A DNA stretch of 64,000 nucleotides from Defluviimonas sp. SAOS-178_SWC (GTDB taxonomy: Bacteria > Pseudomonadota > Alphaproteobacteria > Rhodobacterales > Rhodobacteraceae). The stretch spans positions 420,001 through 484,000 of the forward strand of contig NZ_CP156081.1 in NCBI RefSeq assembly GCF_039830135.1, in the 5' to 3' direction. Position numbers and translations under genes: made by a program. The notes under the pieces are model-generated. The model was not told where the DNA came from, ran no database searches, and saw nothing but the letters and a program-made list of their open reading frames with translations. Positions 9,430-17,667 of the stretch are shown here, one piece after another (the stretch's first letter is position 1; each line of letters begins with the position of its first letter).

Positions 9430-10722
9430 ATGGCGGCACAGGCAGCGAGATCGAGGGACGGGCATGATCGGGGCGGGGCGCTCGCGGTCGACTATCGCCC
9501 TGTTGGCGATCTCATCCCCTACGCCCGCAACGCCCGGACCCATTCCGAGGCGCAGGTGGCGCTGATCGCCGGCTCGATCCGGGAATACGGATTCACCAAC
9601 CCTGTTCTAGTCGACGGCGCGAACGGCATCATCGCCGGGCATGGACGGGTGATGGCGGCGCGGCAGCTCGGGATCTCTGCGGTACCGGTGATCGAGCTGG
9701 CCCATCTCAGCGAGGCGCAGCGGCGGGCCTACATCCTCGCCGACAACCGGCTTGCGGAACAGGCGGGCTGGGACAGGGACCTGCTGGCCCTCGAACTCGG
9801 CGATCTGCGCGACCTCGGCGTCGACCTGATGGAGCTCGGCTTCGAGGCCGGCGAGATCGACGCGCTCTTTCGGTCGGCAGAGGTCGATCCGCGCGAGGAC
9901 GTGGTTCCGGAGGTCCCCGAGGCGCCGGTCAGCCGTCCCGGCGATCTCTGGGTGCTGGGCAGCCACCGCCTGCTCTGCGGCGACGCGACAAGTGGAGAGG
10001 CGGTCGCCCGGCTCCTGAACGGTGTCATCCCACATCTCATGGTCACCGATCCTCCGTACGGGGTGGCGTACGACCCGGCCTGGAGGAATGAAGCGGGTCT
10101 CTCGGAGACGAAGCGCACGGGCAAGGTCCTGAACGACGACCGGGCGGACTGGCGCGACGCCTGGGCGCTCTTTCAGGGTGACGTGGCCTATGTCTGGCAC
10201 GGGGCGCTGCACGCAGGCACCGTGGCCGAGAGCCTTGTGGCCTCGGGCTTCGCGATCCGCAGCCAGATCATCTGGGCGAAGGAACGGCTGGTGCTGAGCC
10301 GCGGCGATTATCACTGGCAGCACGAACCCTGCTGGTACGCGGTGCGCACGAAGGCGAAGGGACACTGGGCGGGGGATCGCAAGCAGACGACGCTCTGGCA
10401 GATCGCCAGCCGGGACCAGGACGCGGCGACGGTGCACGGCACCCAGAAGCCGGTCGACTGTATGCGCCGGCCGATCCTCAACAACTCGAGCCCCGGCCAG
10501 GCGATCTACGAGCCCTTCTCGGGATCGGGAACGACCCTGATCGCGGCCGAGACCACGGGACGCGCCTGCCATGCGATGGAACTCGACCCGGCCTATGTCG
10601 ACGTCGCTGTCAGCCGCTGGCAGGCGTTCACGGGCCGGGAAGCCACGCTGGACAACGATGGACGCGGATTTGCAGAGATCGCGGCCGAGCGTGCGGCAGT
10701 GGGCGGGGAGGAACGGTCATGA
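9430..10722 (+). CDS. ParB-domain DNA methyltransferase (island 1)
   Basis: A 430-residue fusion. Residues ~20-115 are a ParB/sulfiredoxin-like domain (LIPYARNARTHSEAQV, GIIAGHGRVMAARQLG, ADNRLAE). Residues ~170-400 are an amino-methyltransferase with DPPY at 207-210 (catalytic motif IV) ahead of FSGSGTT at ~363 (SAM-binding motif I), the order of the beta class. DPPY favours N6-adenine methylation. Such fusions are common in prophages next to terminases and may protect packaged or host DNA. The stop overlaps the next small gene, starting a plus-strand operon toward the terminases. Confidence 0.9.
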   Translation: MAAQAARSRDGHDRGGALAVDYRPVGDLIPYARNARTHSEAQVALIAGSIREYGFTNPVLVDGANGIIAGHGRVMAARQLGISAVPVIELAHLSEAQRRAYILADNRLAEQAGWDRDLLALELGDLRDLGVDLMELGFEAGEIDALFRSAEVDPREDVVPEVPEAPVSRPGDLWVLGSHRLLCGDATSGEAVARLLNGVIPHLMVTDPPYGVAYDPAWRNEAGLSETKRTGKVLNDDRADWRDAWALFQGDVAYVWHGALHAGTVAESLVASGFAIRSQIIWAKERLVLSRGDYHWQHEPCWYAVRTKAKGHWAGDRKQTTLWQIASRDQDAATVHGTQKPVDCMRRPILNNSSPGQAIYEPFSGSGTTLIAAETTGRACHAMELDPAYVDVAVSRWQAFTGREATLDNDGRGFAEIAAERAAVGGEERS

Positions 10723-10940
10723 CCTGGGTGCGCCTCATGTATCTGGCAATCGTCGGCGTGAACGTCATCGCGGGCACGATCGTCCTGATCATCGCGCAGC
10801 TCGTGACCTTCCCGGCCCTGGGGCTTGCCTGGGCACCGGTCCACGCGTTCCAGGCGGCGGGGCTGCTGACGCTGTCCGCTCTCGCGCGCGGGACCCTCGC
10901 GTGGCTCGTCAGGCGGATCGACGAAGGGAGGTCGGCATGA
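10719..10940 (+). CDS. small membrane protein (73 aa)
   Basis: A 73-residue protein with two predicted membrane segments (about residues 6-30 and 38-63) and a charged C-terminus (RRIDEGRSA). It overlaps the methyltransferase stop by ATGA, so it is translationally coupled. No family recognised. Position alone would allow a phage-type membrane function, but there is no direct support. Confidence 0.6.
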   Translation: MTWVRLMYLAIVGVNVIAGTIVLIIAQLVTFPALGLAWAPVHAFQAAGLLTLSALARGTLAWLVRRIDEGRSA

Positions 10941-11202
10941 GGTGCGGCCGGATGTGGAACGGGGACCCCCGGGGGGGAGGGTCAATCCCTGGGGCCTTGG
11001 GGGTCGGGACCGCCGGGGGAGCCTGGCTACCACAGCCGCGAAATTGCCGACCGGGTATCCCCTGCCGAAATGCGCCGGAAAGCCCGCATTTGCGGGGGGA
11101 TGGGGTTGTTGAGCCCATGGTTCAATTCGGTGAACAGTCGACAAAGTCGGGGGTGGTTCGCGGGCGGATTCCCTTCCGCCGCCCACCCGGGAGGCCTTTG
11201 AG
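10941..11202. other. G-rich noncoding segment before the terminase genes
   Basis: A 262-base gap inside an otherwise overlapping operon. Its first 70 bases contain six runs of three or more G. No ORF is convincing. The place, directly upstream of small terminase genes, is where packaging start sites often lie. Confidence 0.35.
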
Positions 11203-11670
11203 ATGAGAGGCCGCAAACCGAAGCCCACGGCGCTGAAGCTGATCGACGGCAATCCCGGCAAGCGCGCCATCACGGGCCGCGAGCCGAAGCCGCCCCGGAC
11301 GCAGCCGACCTGCCCCGCGCATCTCTCGGCCACGGCGAAGACCGAGTGGAAGCGGCTGGCTTGTGTCCTGAACGAGATCGGACTTCTGACCCAGATCGAC
11401 CGGACGGTTCTTGCCGCCTATTGCCAGGCCTACGGTCGATGGGTCGAGGCCGAACGCAAGCTCGCCGAGACCCCGCCGCTCCTGAAGACCCCGGCGGGGT
11501 ACGTGCAGGTCTCGCCCTGGATCACCATCTCCAACAAGCAGGTCGAGCTGATGACCCGGCTGATGGCGGAACTGGGCTTGTCGCCATCCTCGCGGTCGCG
11601 GCTCGCCGTCCAGATCCCGAACGGTCCGAAACCGTGGGAGTACGATCCCGAGAGCAGGAGGAGGGGGTGA
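11203..11670 (+). CDS. phage terminase small subunit, P27 family (copy 1)
   Basis: A 155-residue P27-family small terminase. The hallmark N-terminus MRGRKPKPTALKLIDGNPGK is followed by the helical core and the C-terminal LMAELGLSPSSRSRLAVQIP. Small terminases recognise viral DNA and hand it to the large terminase. A second paralogue begins 4 bases before this stop. No large terminase follows on this island; one is present at 33052 on the other island. Confidence 0.9.
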   Translation: MRGRKPKPTALKLIDGNPGKRAITGREPKPPRTQPTCPAHLSATAKTEWKRLACVLNEIGLLTQIDRTVLAAYCQAYGRWVEAERKLAETPPLLKTPAGYVQVSPWITISNKQVELMTRLMAELGLSPSSRSRLAVQIPNGPKPWEYDPESRRRG

Positions 11671-12218
11671 CGACCCGGGGGCGCAAGCCGAAACCTACTG
11701 CCGTGCGTCGGCTCAACGGCAATCCCGGCAAGCGGGGTTACAACCATCTCGAGCCGGTGCCGCCAGAGGGACTGCCCGACTGTCCGCCACATCTGTCGGA
11801 GCTGGCACGGGCGGAGTGGGACCGCATCGCGGAACCGCTCCACGGCATGGGCGTCGTGACGCTGGTCGACCGCGCGGCCCTTGCCGCCGATTGCCAGGCA
11901 TACGGTCGCTGGGCCGAGGCGGAGGAGAAGCGCAAGGAAACGCCGGTGATGCTGAAGACGCCCTCGGGCTACGTCCAGCAGTCGCCCTGGCTCTCGGTCG
12001 CCAACAAGCAGCTGGAACTGATGGGCCGCTACATGGCCGAGCTCGGCATCACGCCGGCTTCGCGCTCGCGCGTCGCGGCCTACATCGCCGCGCAGGAGAA
12101 CAAGCCCTTCGAGTTCCGCCTCCTGTTCCAGTCTTCCGATGGTTCCGTCCACGACCAGGACGGCAATCTCGTCGAGGCCGGCGATCCCAAGCCGGTGATC
12201 CACCGCGGCATAATGTGA
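11667..12218 (+). CDS. phage terminase small subunit, P27 family (copy 2)
   Basis: A 183-residue paralogue of the preceding gene, starting with GTG that overlaps its stop. It carries the N-terminus TTRGRKPKPTAVRRLNGNPG and core MGVVTLVDRAALAADCQAYG. It is longer than usual: after the family's normal end (about residue 130) comes ENKPFEFRLLFQSSDGSVHD and a ~30-residue tail, perhaps read into flanking sequence. A truncated near-copy lies at 1191-1529. Two tandem small terminases without a large one suggest a duplicated, degenerate packaging module. Confidence 0.85.
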   Translation: MTTRGRKPKPTAVRRLNGNPGKRGYNHLEPVPPEGLPDCPPHLSELARAEWDRIAEPLHGMGVVTLVDRAALAADCQAYGRWAEAEEKRKETPVMLKTPSGYVQQSPWLSVANKQLELMGRYMAELGITPASRSRVAAYIAAQENKPFEFRLLFQSSDGSVHDQDGNLVEAGDPKPVIHRGIM

Positions 12219-12320
12219 GGCGCCTTGAGCCGCGGAGCGATTGGTTTGATTGGGCGCCGAAACATCTGGGCCGCTCTGTTGAGAGGAAGGTCAGCTGTGA
12301 TCCCGTAGCGCTCGCGCCGA

Positions 12321-13010
12321 TCAGATACCCGCACGCTCGGACGGCACTCGCGCAAGAGGGCTGAGATTGAGCCATTCGACGAACCTGCGCGTCGCCCAGG
12401 CGTCTCCGAGCACCTCAAGCCGACCAGTGTCGAGTGCCGTCGTCGAGGACAGGTCGCCACGGATGATGTAGATCGCGTCCGGAAGAGTGCAGGCGAGGTA
12501 GATGTTCACATCGCCACCCGGATCGTTCAGACAGAGTTCACAACGCCCCTTCTGGTTCAGAAACCACCATAGCCGCTTCATCTCGGTCTGATCGGTTAGT
12601 TCGAGCCGGATCAGGCACCGTTTGTTGCCAAAGGCGTTCGGGTTGGCCGAGCTCTCGAGGCTCCAGACCAGCAAACCAAGATCGATCTCATGATCCATCA
12701 ACTCGCGCCGTGTCCAACGCTGCCCCCAGAAACCCAGCGCCTCTACCAGCGGAACCAGTTCGTATCCTGCCGCGGTCAGGATGTAGCCGGGGCGCTTTCT
12801 GCCTTTGTCGTGACGCGAGACGACTCCTTCGGCCACGAGCCACTTCAGGCGCGCGGAAAGAAGCGACGGCGACATCAGCGGAACGCCCCTACGCAATTCG
12901 GAGAACCGGCGCGGCCCTGAAGCCAGGTCTCGAATGATCAGGGCGTTCCAACGCTCACAGAATATTTCCGCGGCCTTTGCGACAGGACAGAACTGACCGT
13001 AGGATTTCAC
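12321..13010 (-). CDS. HxlR-family transcriptional regulator
   Basis: A winged-helix HxlR protein of about 229 residues: CPVAKAAEIFCERWNALII, then GPRRFSELRRGVPLMSPSLL (recognition region) and the wing VVSRHDKGRKRPGYILTAAG. The N-terminal Cys sits where HxlR sensors often have one. A C-terminal ~110-residue extension is unlike minimal HxlR proteins and resembles a ligand-binding (sterol-carrier-like) domain. The GTG at 13010, preceded by AAAGG, is taken as start; longer frames add a spurious hydrophobic leader. It is divergent from a methyltransferase gene 100 bases away and probably controls it. Confidence 0.8.
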   Translation of the reverse strand: MKSYGQFCPVAKAAEIFCERWNALIIRDLASGPRRFSELRRGVPLMSPSLLSARLKWLVAEGVVSRHDKGRKRPGYILTAAGYELVPLVEALGFWGQRWTRRELMDHEIDLGLLVWSLESSANPNAFGNKRCLIRLELTDQTEMKRLWWFLNQKGRCELCLNDPGGDVNIYLACTLPDAIYIIRGDLSSTTALDTGRLEVLGDAWATRRFVEWLNLSPLARVPSERAGI

Positions 13011-13110
13011 CCTGCGCGCCTTTCGGTTCGCTACAGATTTCGAACTATATCTCAAAGCGCCATTTGCGTCACGCTGAGCCCCTCCGCAAAACCAGCCGAG
13101 GAGTAAGGCT

Positions 13111-13932
13111 ATGACAACGAATGCCGCGACCGCAGGACAGGTCTCCAAACCTGCCGCACAAATCTATGATGAATTCTTCGTCCCGGCCCTCTTCGGACGG
13201 TGGGCCGCGCCGCTGTGCGAAGCCGCTCAGATCGGTCCAGGACAGGAGGTGCTGGACATCGCCTGCGGAACCGGCGCCACGACCAGGGCGGCCGCAAGTC
13301 GTGTTGGTCCAGAAGGCCGCGTCGTTGGTCTCGACCGCAACCGGGGAATGCTCGATGTCGCACAGTCCCGTGCGCCCACTGTGAAGTGGATCGAGGCAGT
13401 CGCCGAAGCGCTACCGTTCGCCGACGGCGTGTTCGATGCGGTTCTCTGCCAGTTCGGCTTGATGTTCTTCGACGACAGGACAAAGGCTCTGAACGAGATG
13501 GCGCGCGTGGTCCGACCCGGTGGCCGGATTGCGTTGTCCGTATGGGATGATGTCGCGCGTTCGCCTGGATACGCTGGCATGATCGCGCTGATCCAGGACA
13601 TGTTCGGCGATGAAGCCGCCGAAGCGCTGAGGGCACCATTCATTCTGGGTGACAAGCGTGTGCTGCTGCGCATCCTGGAGGATGCAGGATGGGTCGGCAC
13701 AAATCTAACGACCGCAACCGGAACAGCCCGTTTCGCATCGATCCGCGACTGGGTGCGGATGGATGTGCGCGGATGGACCCTCGGCGACTTTATCGACGAT
13801 GACGGGTTTGAAGCACTGGTTACAGCGGCGGAAGAGTGTTTGGGTGAGTATGCCGCGAGCGACGGCACAGTCGAGTTCCCCGCCCCGGCGCATATCGCCG
13901 TTTGGAAGCGCAAGCCTGAGGTGACCGGGTGA
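13111..13932 (+). CDS. class I SAM-dependent methyltransferase
   Basis: A 273-residue UbiE/COQ5-like small-molecule methyltransferase. Motif I is EVLDIACGTGATTRAAA (around residue 48), then the acidic loop GRVVGLDRNRGMLDVA, motif IV region DAVLCQFGLMFFDD, and VVRPGGRIALSVW. The substrate cannot be told. It follows GGAG 7 bases upstream and is divergent from the HxlR-type regulator. The pair looks like a self-contained inducible unit rather than part of the phage-like genes around it. Confidence 0.88.
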   Translation: MTTNAATAGQVSKPAAQIYDEFFVPALFGRWAAPLCEAAQIGPGQEVLDIACGTGATTRAAASRVGPEGRVVGLDRNRGMLDVAQSRAPTVKWIEAVAEALPFADGVFDAVLCQFGLMFFDDRTKALNEMARVVRPGGRIALSVWDDVARSPGYAGMIALIQDMFGDEAAEALRAPFILGDKRVLLRILEDAGWVGTNLTTATGTARFASIRDWVRMDVRGWTLGDFIDDDGFEALVTAAEECLGEYAASDGTVEFPAPAHIAVWKRKPEVTG

Positions 13933-14153
13933 CGCCTTGCGCAGAATGGGCTTCTCAATAGTTTGCGCCATAGTCGGTTTTGCCCGTTCGGCGGATCTTT
14001 GGGGTAGTCATGCGCGAGAGGCCGGCCTCCGACGTGCACTGGCCTCGCGCATCCCTCGGGACCGCTCCGTGCAGCAGATACCGCTACGAGACCTTGCGAA
14101 CCTACGGTACACACCTGCGCAACGAACGTTAGGCAGTTTTGTACACCCCGCCC

Positions 14154-14840
14154 ATGTTGGCCACAGCGCCCCGGTTCATCGCCTACGAGCGGGTCTCCAC
14201 CGCCAGGCAGAGGCAATCGGGACTGGGGCTCGAGGCGCAGCGGAAGACGATCGACGACTTTGCGGTTTCCCGTTCAGCCGAGGTCCTGGCCCGCTTCACC
14301 GAGGTCGAGAGCGGCCGCAACCCCGACAGGCCGGAACTTGGCAAGGCTATCCAGTTGGCACGGCTCACAGGGGCCACACTCGTCATCGCCAAGCTCGACC
14401 GGCTGTCGCGCAACGCGGCCTTCCTGCTCACCCTTCGGGACTCCGGCGTGAGGTTCATCGCCTGCGACATGCCCGAGGCCAACGACCTGACCGTCGGAAT
14501 CATGGCGCTCGTCGCCCAGCAGGAGCGCGAGGCAATCTCGCGGCGGACGAAGGAGGCGCTGGCGGTGGCCAAGGCTCGTGGCGTCAAGCTCGGCAACCCG
14601 AACGGGGCCTCGGCGCTGAGGCGGGCCGGTAAGGGCGGGGCACCTCTTCGTGCGGCAGTCGCTCGAAACGCCGATCAACACGCCCGCGATCTGGCGCCCA
14701 TCCTCGACGACCTCGCTAGGCACGGCATCACCAGCCTTCGAGGGATCGCGACCGAACTCAATGCCCGCGGTATGCGCACCCGGCGGGGCGGGCCGTGGCA
14801 TGTGTCGAACGTGCGGAACCTGTTGAGGCGGTTGGGATAG
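14154..14840 (+). CDS. small serine recombinase (resolvase/invertase)
   Basis: A 228-residue resolvase-type recombinase. FIAYERVSTARQ carries nucleophile Ser15, VIAKLDRLSRN is the second conserved block and IMALVAQQEREAISRRT leads to the E helix. The C-terminal DNA-binding part ends RGGPWHVSNVRNLLRRLG. The Met at 14154 is preferred over one five codons earlier because the domain begins there. It stands at the border between island 1 and the transporter/urease module and could resolve or invert flanking DNA. Confidence 0.88.
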   Translation: MLATAPRFIAYERVSTARQRQSGLGLEAQRKTIDDFAVSRSAEVLARFTEVESGRNPDRPELGKAIQLARLTGATLVIAKLDRLSRNAAFLLTLRDSGVRFIACDMPEANDLTVGIMALVAQQEREAISRRTKEALAVAKARGVKLGNPNGASALRRAGKGGAPLRAAVARNADQHARDLAPILDDLARHGITSLRGIATELNARGMRTRRGGPWHVSNVRNLLRRLG

Positions 14841-15337
14841 GGGCGCCGAAGGAAGGCGCGCCGGATGGATGTGTCCGGTAGGACGCGGGGCGCGGCGACA
14901 TCGTCGAACCACCTGAAGGACTTCACATGTGCAACCCGATTAGAGAAGACCGGTTCGAATCCGTCTGACACCACCTCAGGACCAGCGGTCAGACGCACCG
15001 CGCACAAAGGCCGGACAAATACCGCAACCTGCTCCGATCGACATCGCTCAAGAAAACCTTTTTAAAACAATAGCCGTCTACAAATTACACCGTCTGACCT
15101 GGCGTCGAAACCGCGGGGGCGCGCTCTTCGGCCGGGCGTCAGGCTCTACCCGAATGGGGGAGCAAATACGGGGAAATGACAGACGCGGTCGGTCCCATAA
15201 AGTCAACTGGGTAGACAATATCGACCCGCGCCGGGGCGCGGCCGGATTGGTCGCTGGGAATCCCATCGGAGACTTGCCTCCGCAAATACAACGAACGCGC
15301 GGGGCGCGGCCCGCGGATCGACAACAAGGAGACCATC
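14841..15337. other. intergenic region with a degenerate IS110-type noncoding end
   Basis: No gene is seen. Between about 14950 and 15058 lies a diverged copy of the repeat found at 44686 and 46803: the dyad CGTCTGA (14962-14968) / TCAGACG (14989-14995), then AGGCCGGACAAATACCGCAA and related blocks. The remaining 280 bases should hold the promoter of the ABC transporter, but no clear element is visible. The start codon at 15338 follows AAGGAG. Confidence 0.5.
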
Positions 15338-16621
15338 ATGTTTCGAAGCGGGACTAGCCGACTGAGGACGACGACGCTGATCTGTGCAGGCCTGGCGGGA
15401 TTGGGTGCCGGAGCCGCTCAGGCGGCCACCGATGAGGAGATCGTGATATGCGCGATCGACGACACCACCGGCAACCTGGCGGCCATGTCGACCCCCAAGA
15501 CCTGGGGCTACGCGCTTGCGGTCGAGGAGATCAACGCGGAAGGCGGGATCATGGTCGACGGCGCCGAGAAGACTCTCAGGCTGGCGCAGTATGACGGCCA
15601 GTCCGATGTCGGCCGCTACGGCCAGCTGACCCAGCAATGCATCTACGAGGATGAGGCCGACGTGGTGATGGCCGGCTATACCGGCGCCGAGCGCGAGGCG
15701 GCGCGGGTCGAGGCGGTCCGCAACGAGACAATATTCTGGCACAACAATCAGGGGGAAGGCGGCATCGCTGACCGCTATTCGTTCTTCTCCGGGCCGACAC
15801 CCGAGCAGCAGGTGCTTCCGGCGCTCGAATGGATGATCGGCGAGTTCGGGCCGCGCATGACCTTCATCGGCGCTGACTATAATTTCTGCCGCGCCATCGG
15901 CGCCTGGGTGCGGACCGCCGCCGGGCTGTACGGCGGCGATCTGGTGCTGGAGGAATACTTCCCGTTTGACGTCAACCAATGGCAGCAGACCATCGGCGAT
16001 ATTCAGGGCGTTGATCCCGATTTCCAGGTGCATTGCCTGGTCGGTGGCGACCATGTGCAGTTCTATCCGCAGGCAGATGCGGCGGGGCTGAAGACGCCGG
16101 TCTGGTCCAACGTGACGATCTCGGATGGCTACGAACACAAGATCTTTCCGCCGCCGCAACTCGAGAACATGCATGTGCCGCCGGGCTATATTGAGGACGT
16201 TCCAGGCGAGGCCAGCGAGAGCTTCGTGCAGAAGATCCGCGAACGTCATCCGGACGCGCCCTATGTCAACGAACATGCCGCCTTCGGCTATGTCGCGGTG
16301 AAGGCGATGGCCAAGGCCTGGGCGGCGGCCGGCACCACTGAGACCGAGGCGGTGATCGACGCGCTGGAAGCCGGGGTGACCGTCGAGGACGCGCCCGGCG
16401 GGTTCTGGAGCCTCGCCGGCGACCAGCACCATGCCGCGATGCCTACCTATCTTTTCCGGGTCGAGGCCGACCATTCGCTTGCTCTCATCAAGGAACTTGG
16501 GGTGACCGAGCCGACCTTCCTCAAGGACATCGGCGTCGATGTCCGAGAGCTCGGGTCGGGCGAGGGCGAGACCTACCTGCCGACCGACAACCCGGCCTGG
16601 GCCAAGTTCTTCAGCCAGTAG
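15338..16621 (+). CDS. ABC transporter substrate-binding protein, UrtA/amide-binding type
   Basis: A 427-residue periplasmic binding protein of the branched-chain amino acid/urea/short-chain amide family. It has a signal peptide (residues 1-29, cleavage after AQA). The mature part begins DEEIVICAIDDTTGNLAAM and has the two-lobe type I fold with EEINAEGGIM. Followed within 80 bases by permease and ATPase genes, and then by a urease operon beyond a LuxR gene, so urea or a short amide is the likely ligand (inference from neighbours). A strong hairpin after its stop suggests higher expression than the downstream genes. Confidence 0.88.
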   Translation: MFRSGTSRLRTTTLICAGLAGLGAGAAQAATDEEIVICAIDDTTGNLAAMSTPKTWGYALAVEEINAEGGIMVDGAEKTLRLAQYDGQSDVGRYGQLTQQCIYEDEADVVMAGYTGAEREAARVEAVRNETIFWHNNQGEGGIADRYSFFSGPTPEQQVLPALEWMIGEFGPRMTFIGADYNFCRAIGAWVRTAAGLYGGDLVLEEYFPFDVNQWQQTIGDIQGVDPDFQVHCLVGGDHVQFYPQADAAGLKTPVWSNVTISDGYEHKIFPPPQLENMHVPPGYIEDVPGEASESFVQKIRERHPDAPYVNEHAAFGYVAVKAMAKAWAAAGTTETEAVIDALEAGVTVEDAPGGFWSLAGDQHHAAMPTYLFRVEADHSLALIKELGVTEPTFLKDIGVDVRELGSGEGETYLPTDNPAWAKFFSQ

Positions 16622-16627
16622 GGCGCC

Positions 16628-16657
16628 GGCGGGCGCTGGCTTCGGCCGGCGCCCGCC
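16628..16657 (+). promoter_or_regulatory. intercistronic stem-loop with UUCG tetraloop
   Basis: A 13-bp stem (one G-U pair) closed by the extra-stable C(UUCG)G loop lies between the binding protein and permease genes. There is no T-run, so it is not a terminator. Such structures usually shield the upstream message from 3' exonucleases. Confidence 0.75.
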
Positions 16658-16698
16658 TCCGCAACCCACCACGACTTACAAAGGTTCGAGCCAGGCCC

Positions 16699-17667
16699 AT
16701 GGACGCTTTCACACAGATCTTCGGTTTCGCGTTCCAGTATCTCGACAGCGCTGCATATCTCATTCTCGCGGCGCTCGGGCTGTCGATCATCTTCGGCATG
16801 ATGGGCGTCATCAACATGGCGCATGGCGAATTGATGATGGTCGGCGCCTACATCACTGCGCTCTGTATGTATGCGGGGGTTCCGGCCCCGATCGCGATCC
16901 TCCTCGCCGGGGTCGGGGCGGGGCTGGTCGGGATGGTTCTCGAGCGGCTAATCATTCGGCACTTCTATAAGCAGATCCTGTCGTCGCTGGTAGTGACTTG
17001 GGGGCTGTCAATGATCATATCACAGCTTTTCCTCATCATGTTCGGCCCCAACATGCCGAGCCTTCCGACGCCGTACTCTGACATCAAGATCCTCGTCGGC
17101 GGCGATATTGGGCTGGCAATTGTCGGGGCCAAGGGATTTGCGCAGGTGACTGCCGATACCGGCCGTATGCCGCTGGGGGTCGAGAGCTTTGGCATCTATC
17201 GGCTGATCATGTTCGTGGTCGCGGTGCTGATGGTGCTGGCGGTCTGGCTGTTGCTGCAAAAAAGCGAGTTCGGTGCCCGGGCGCGCGCCACCATGGACAA
17301 CCCGACGATGGCCAATGCGCTGGGGATCTCGACGCCGCGCATCTATGCCCTGACCTTCGGGCTGGGCTCGGCGCTGGCCGGGCTCGCGGGCGGGCTGTTT
17401 GCACTCACCTCGGCGATCACGCCCTATTTCGGCGCCGCCTATACCGCGCGGGCCTTCATTACCGTGGTCGTCGGCGGCGCCGCCGGCATCATCAACGGGC
17501 TAGTCGCGAGCGTCGCCGCGCTGGGTGGGGTGCAGACCGTGCTTTCGAACATGTTCAGCGTCTATATCGGCTTTGTCGGCATGATCGCCGCGGCCTTCCT
17601 CATCCTGCTTTTCATGCCCACCGGCATCTCGGGATACATCGAGAAGCTCAAGGGGCGATCCAGATGA
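16699..17667 (+). CDS. ABC transporter permease, LivH/UrtB type
   Basis: A 322-residue inner-membrane permease with about eight hydrophobic segments. The family signature GLSIIFGMMGVINMAHGELM sits near the N-terminus, and the late loop carries ARATMDNPTMANALGIS, the conserved ATPase-contact region of LivH proteins. It forms the channel with the next gene, whose start overlaps this stop by ATGA. It serves the importer of the upstream binding protein. Confidence 0.92.
   Translation: MDAFTQIFGFAFQYLDSAAYLILAALGLSIIFGMMGVINMAHGELMMVGAYITALCMYAGVPAPIAILLAGVGAGLVGMVLERLIIRHFYKQILSSLVVTWGLSMIISQLFLIMFGPNMPSLPTPYSDIKILVGGDIGLAIVGAKGFAQVTADTGRMPLGVESFGIYRLIMFVVAVLMVLAVWLLLQKSEFGARARATMDNPTMANALGISTPRIYALTFGLGSALAGLAGGLFALTSAITPYFGAAYTARAFITVVVGGAAGIINGLVASVAALGGVQTVLSNMFSVYIGFVGMIAAAFLILLFMPTGISGYIEKLKGRSR

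Noticed and set aside
14940..14975. tRNA-like T-arm (GGTTCGAATCC followed by ACACCA)
   Set aside because: No acceptor or anticodon arm can be folded around it, and the string belongs to the dyad of the degenerate IS110-type noncoding end.
15203..16672. 489-codon minus-strand ORF opposite the UrtA-like gene
   Set aside because: Antisense shadow; the plus strand has a signal peptide, family motifs and operon context.
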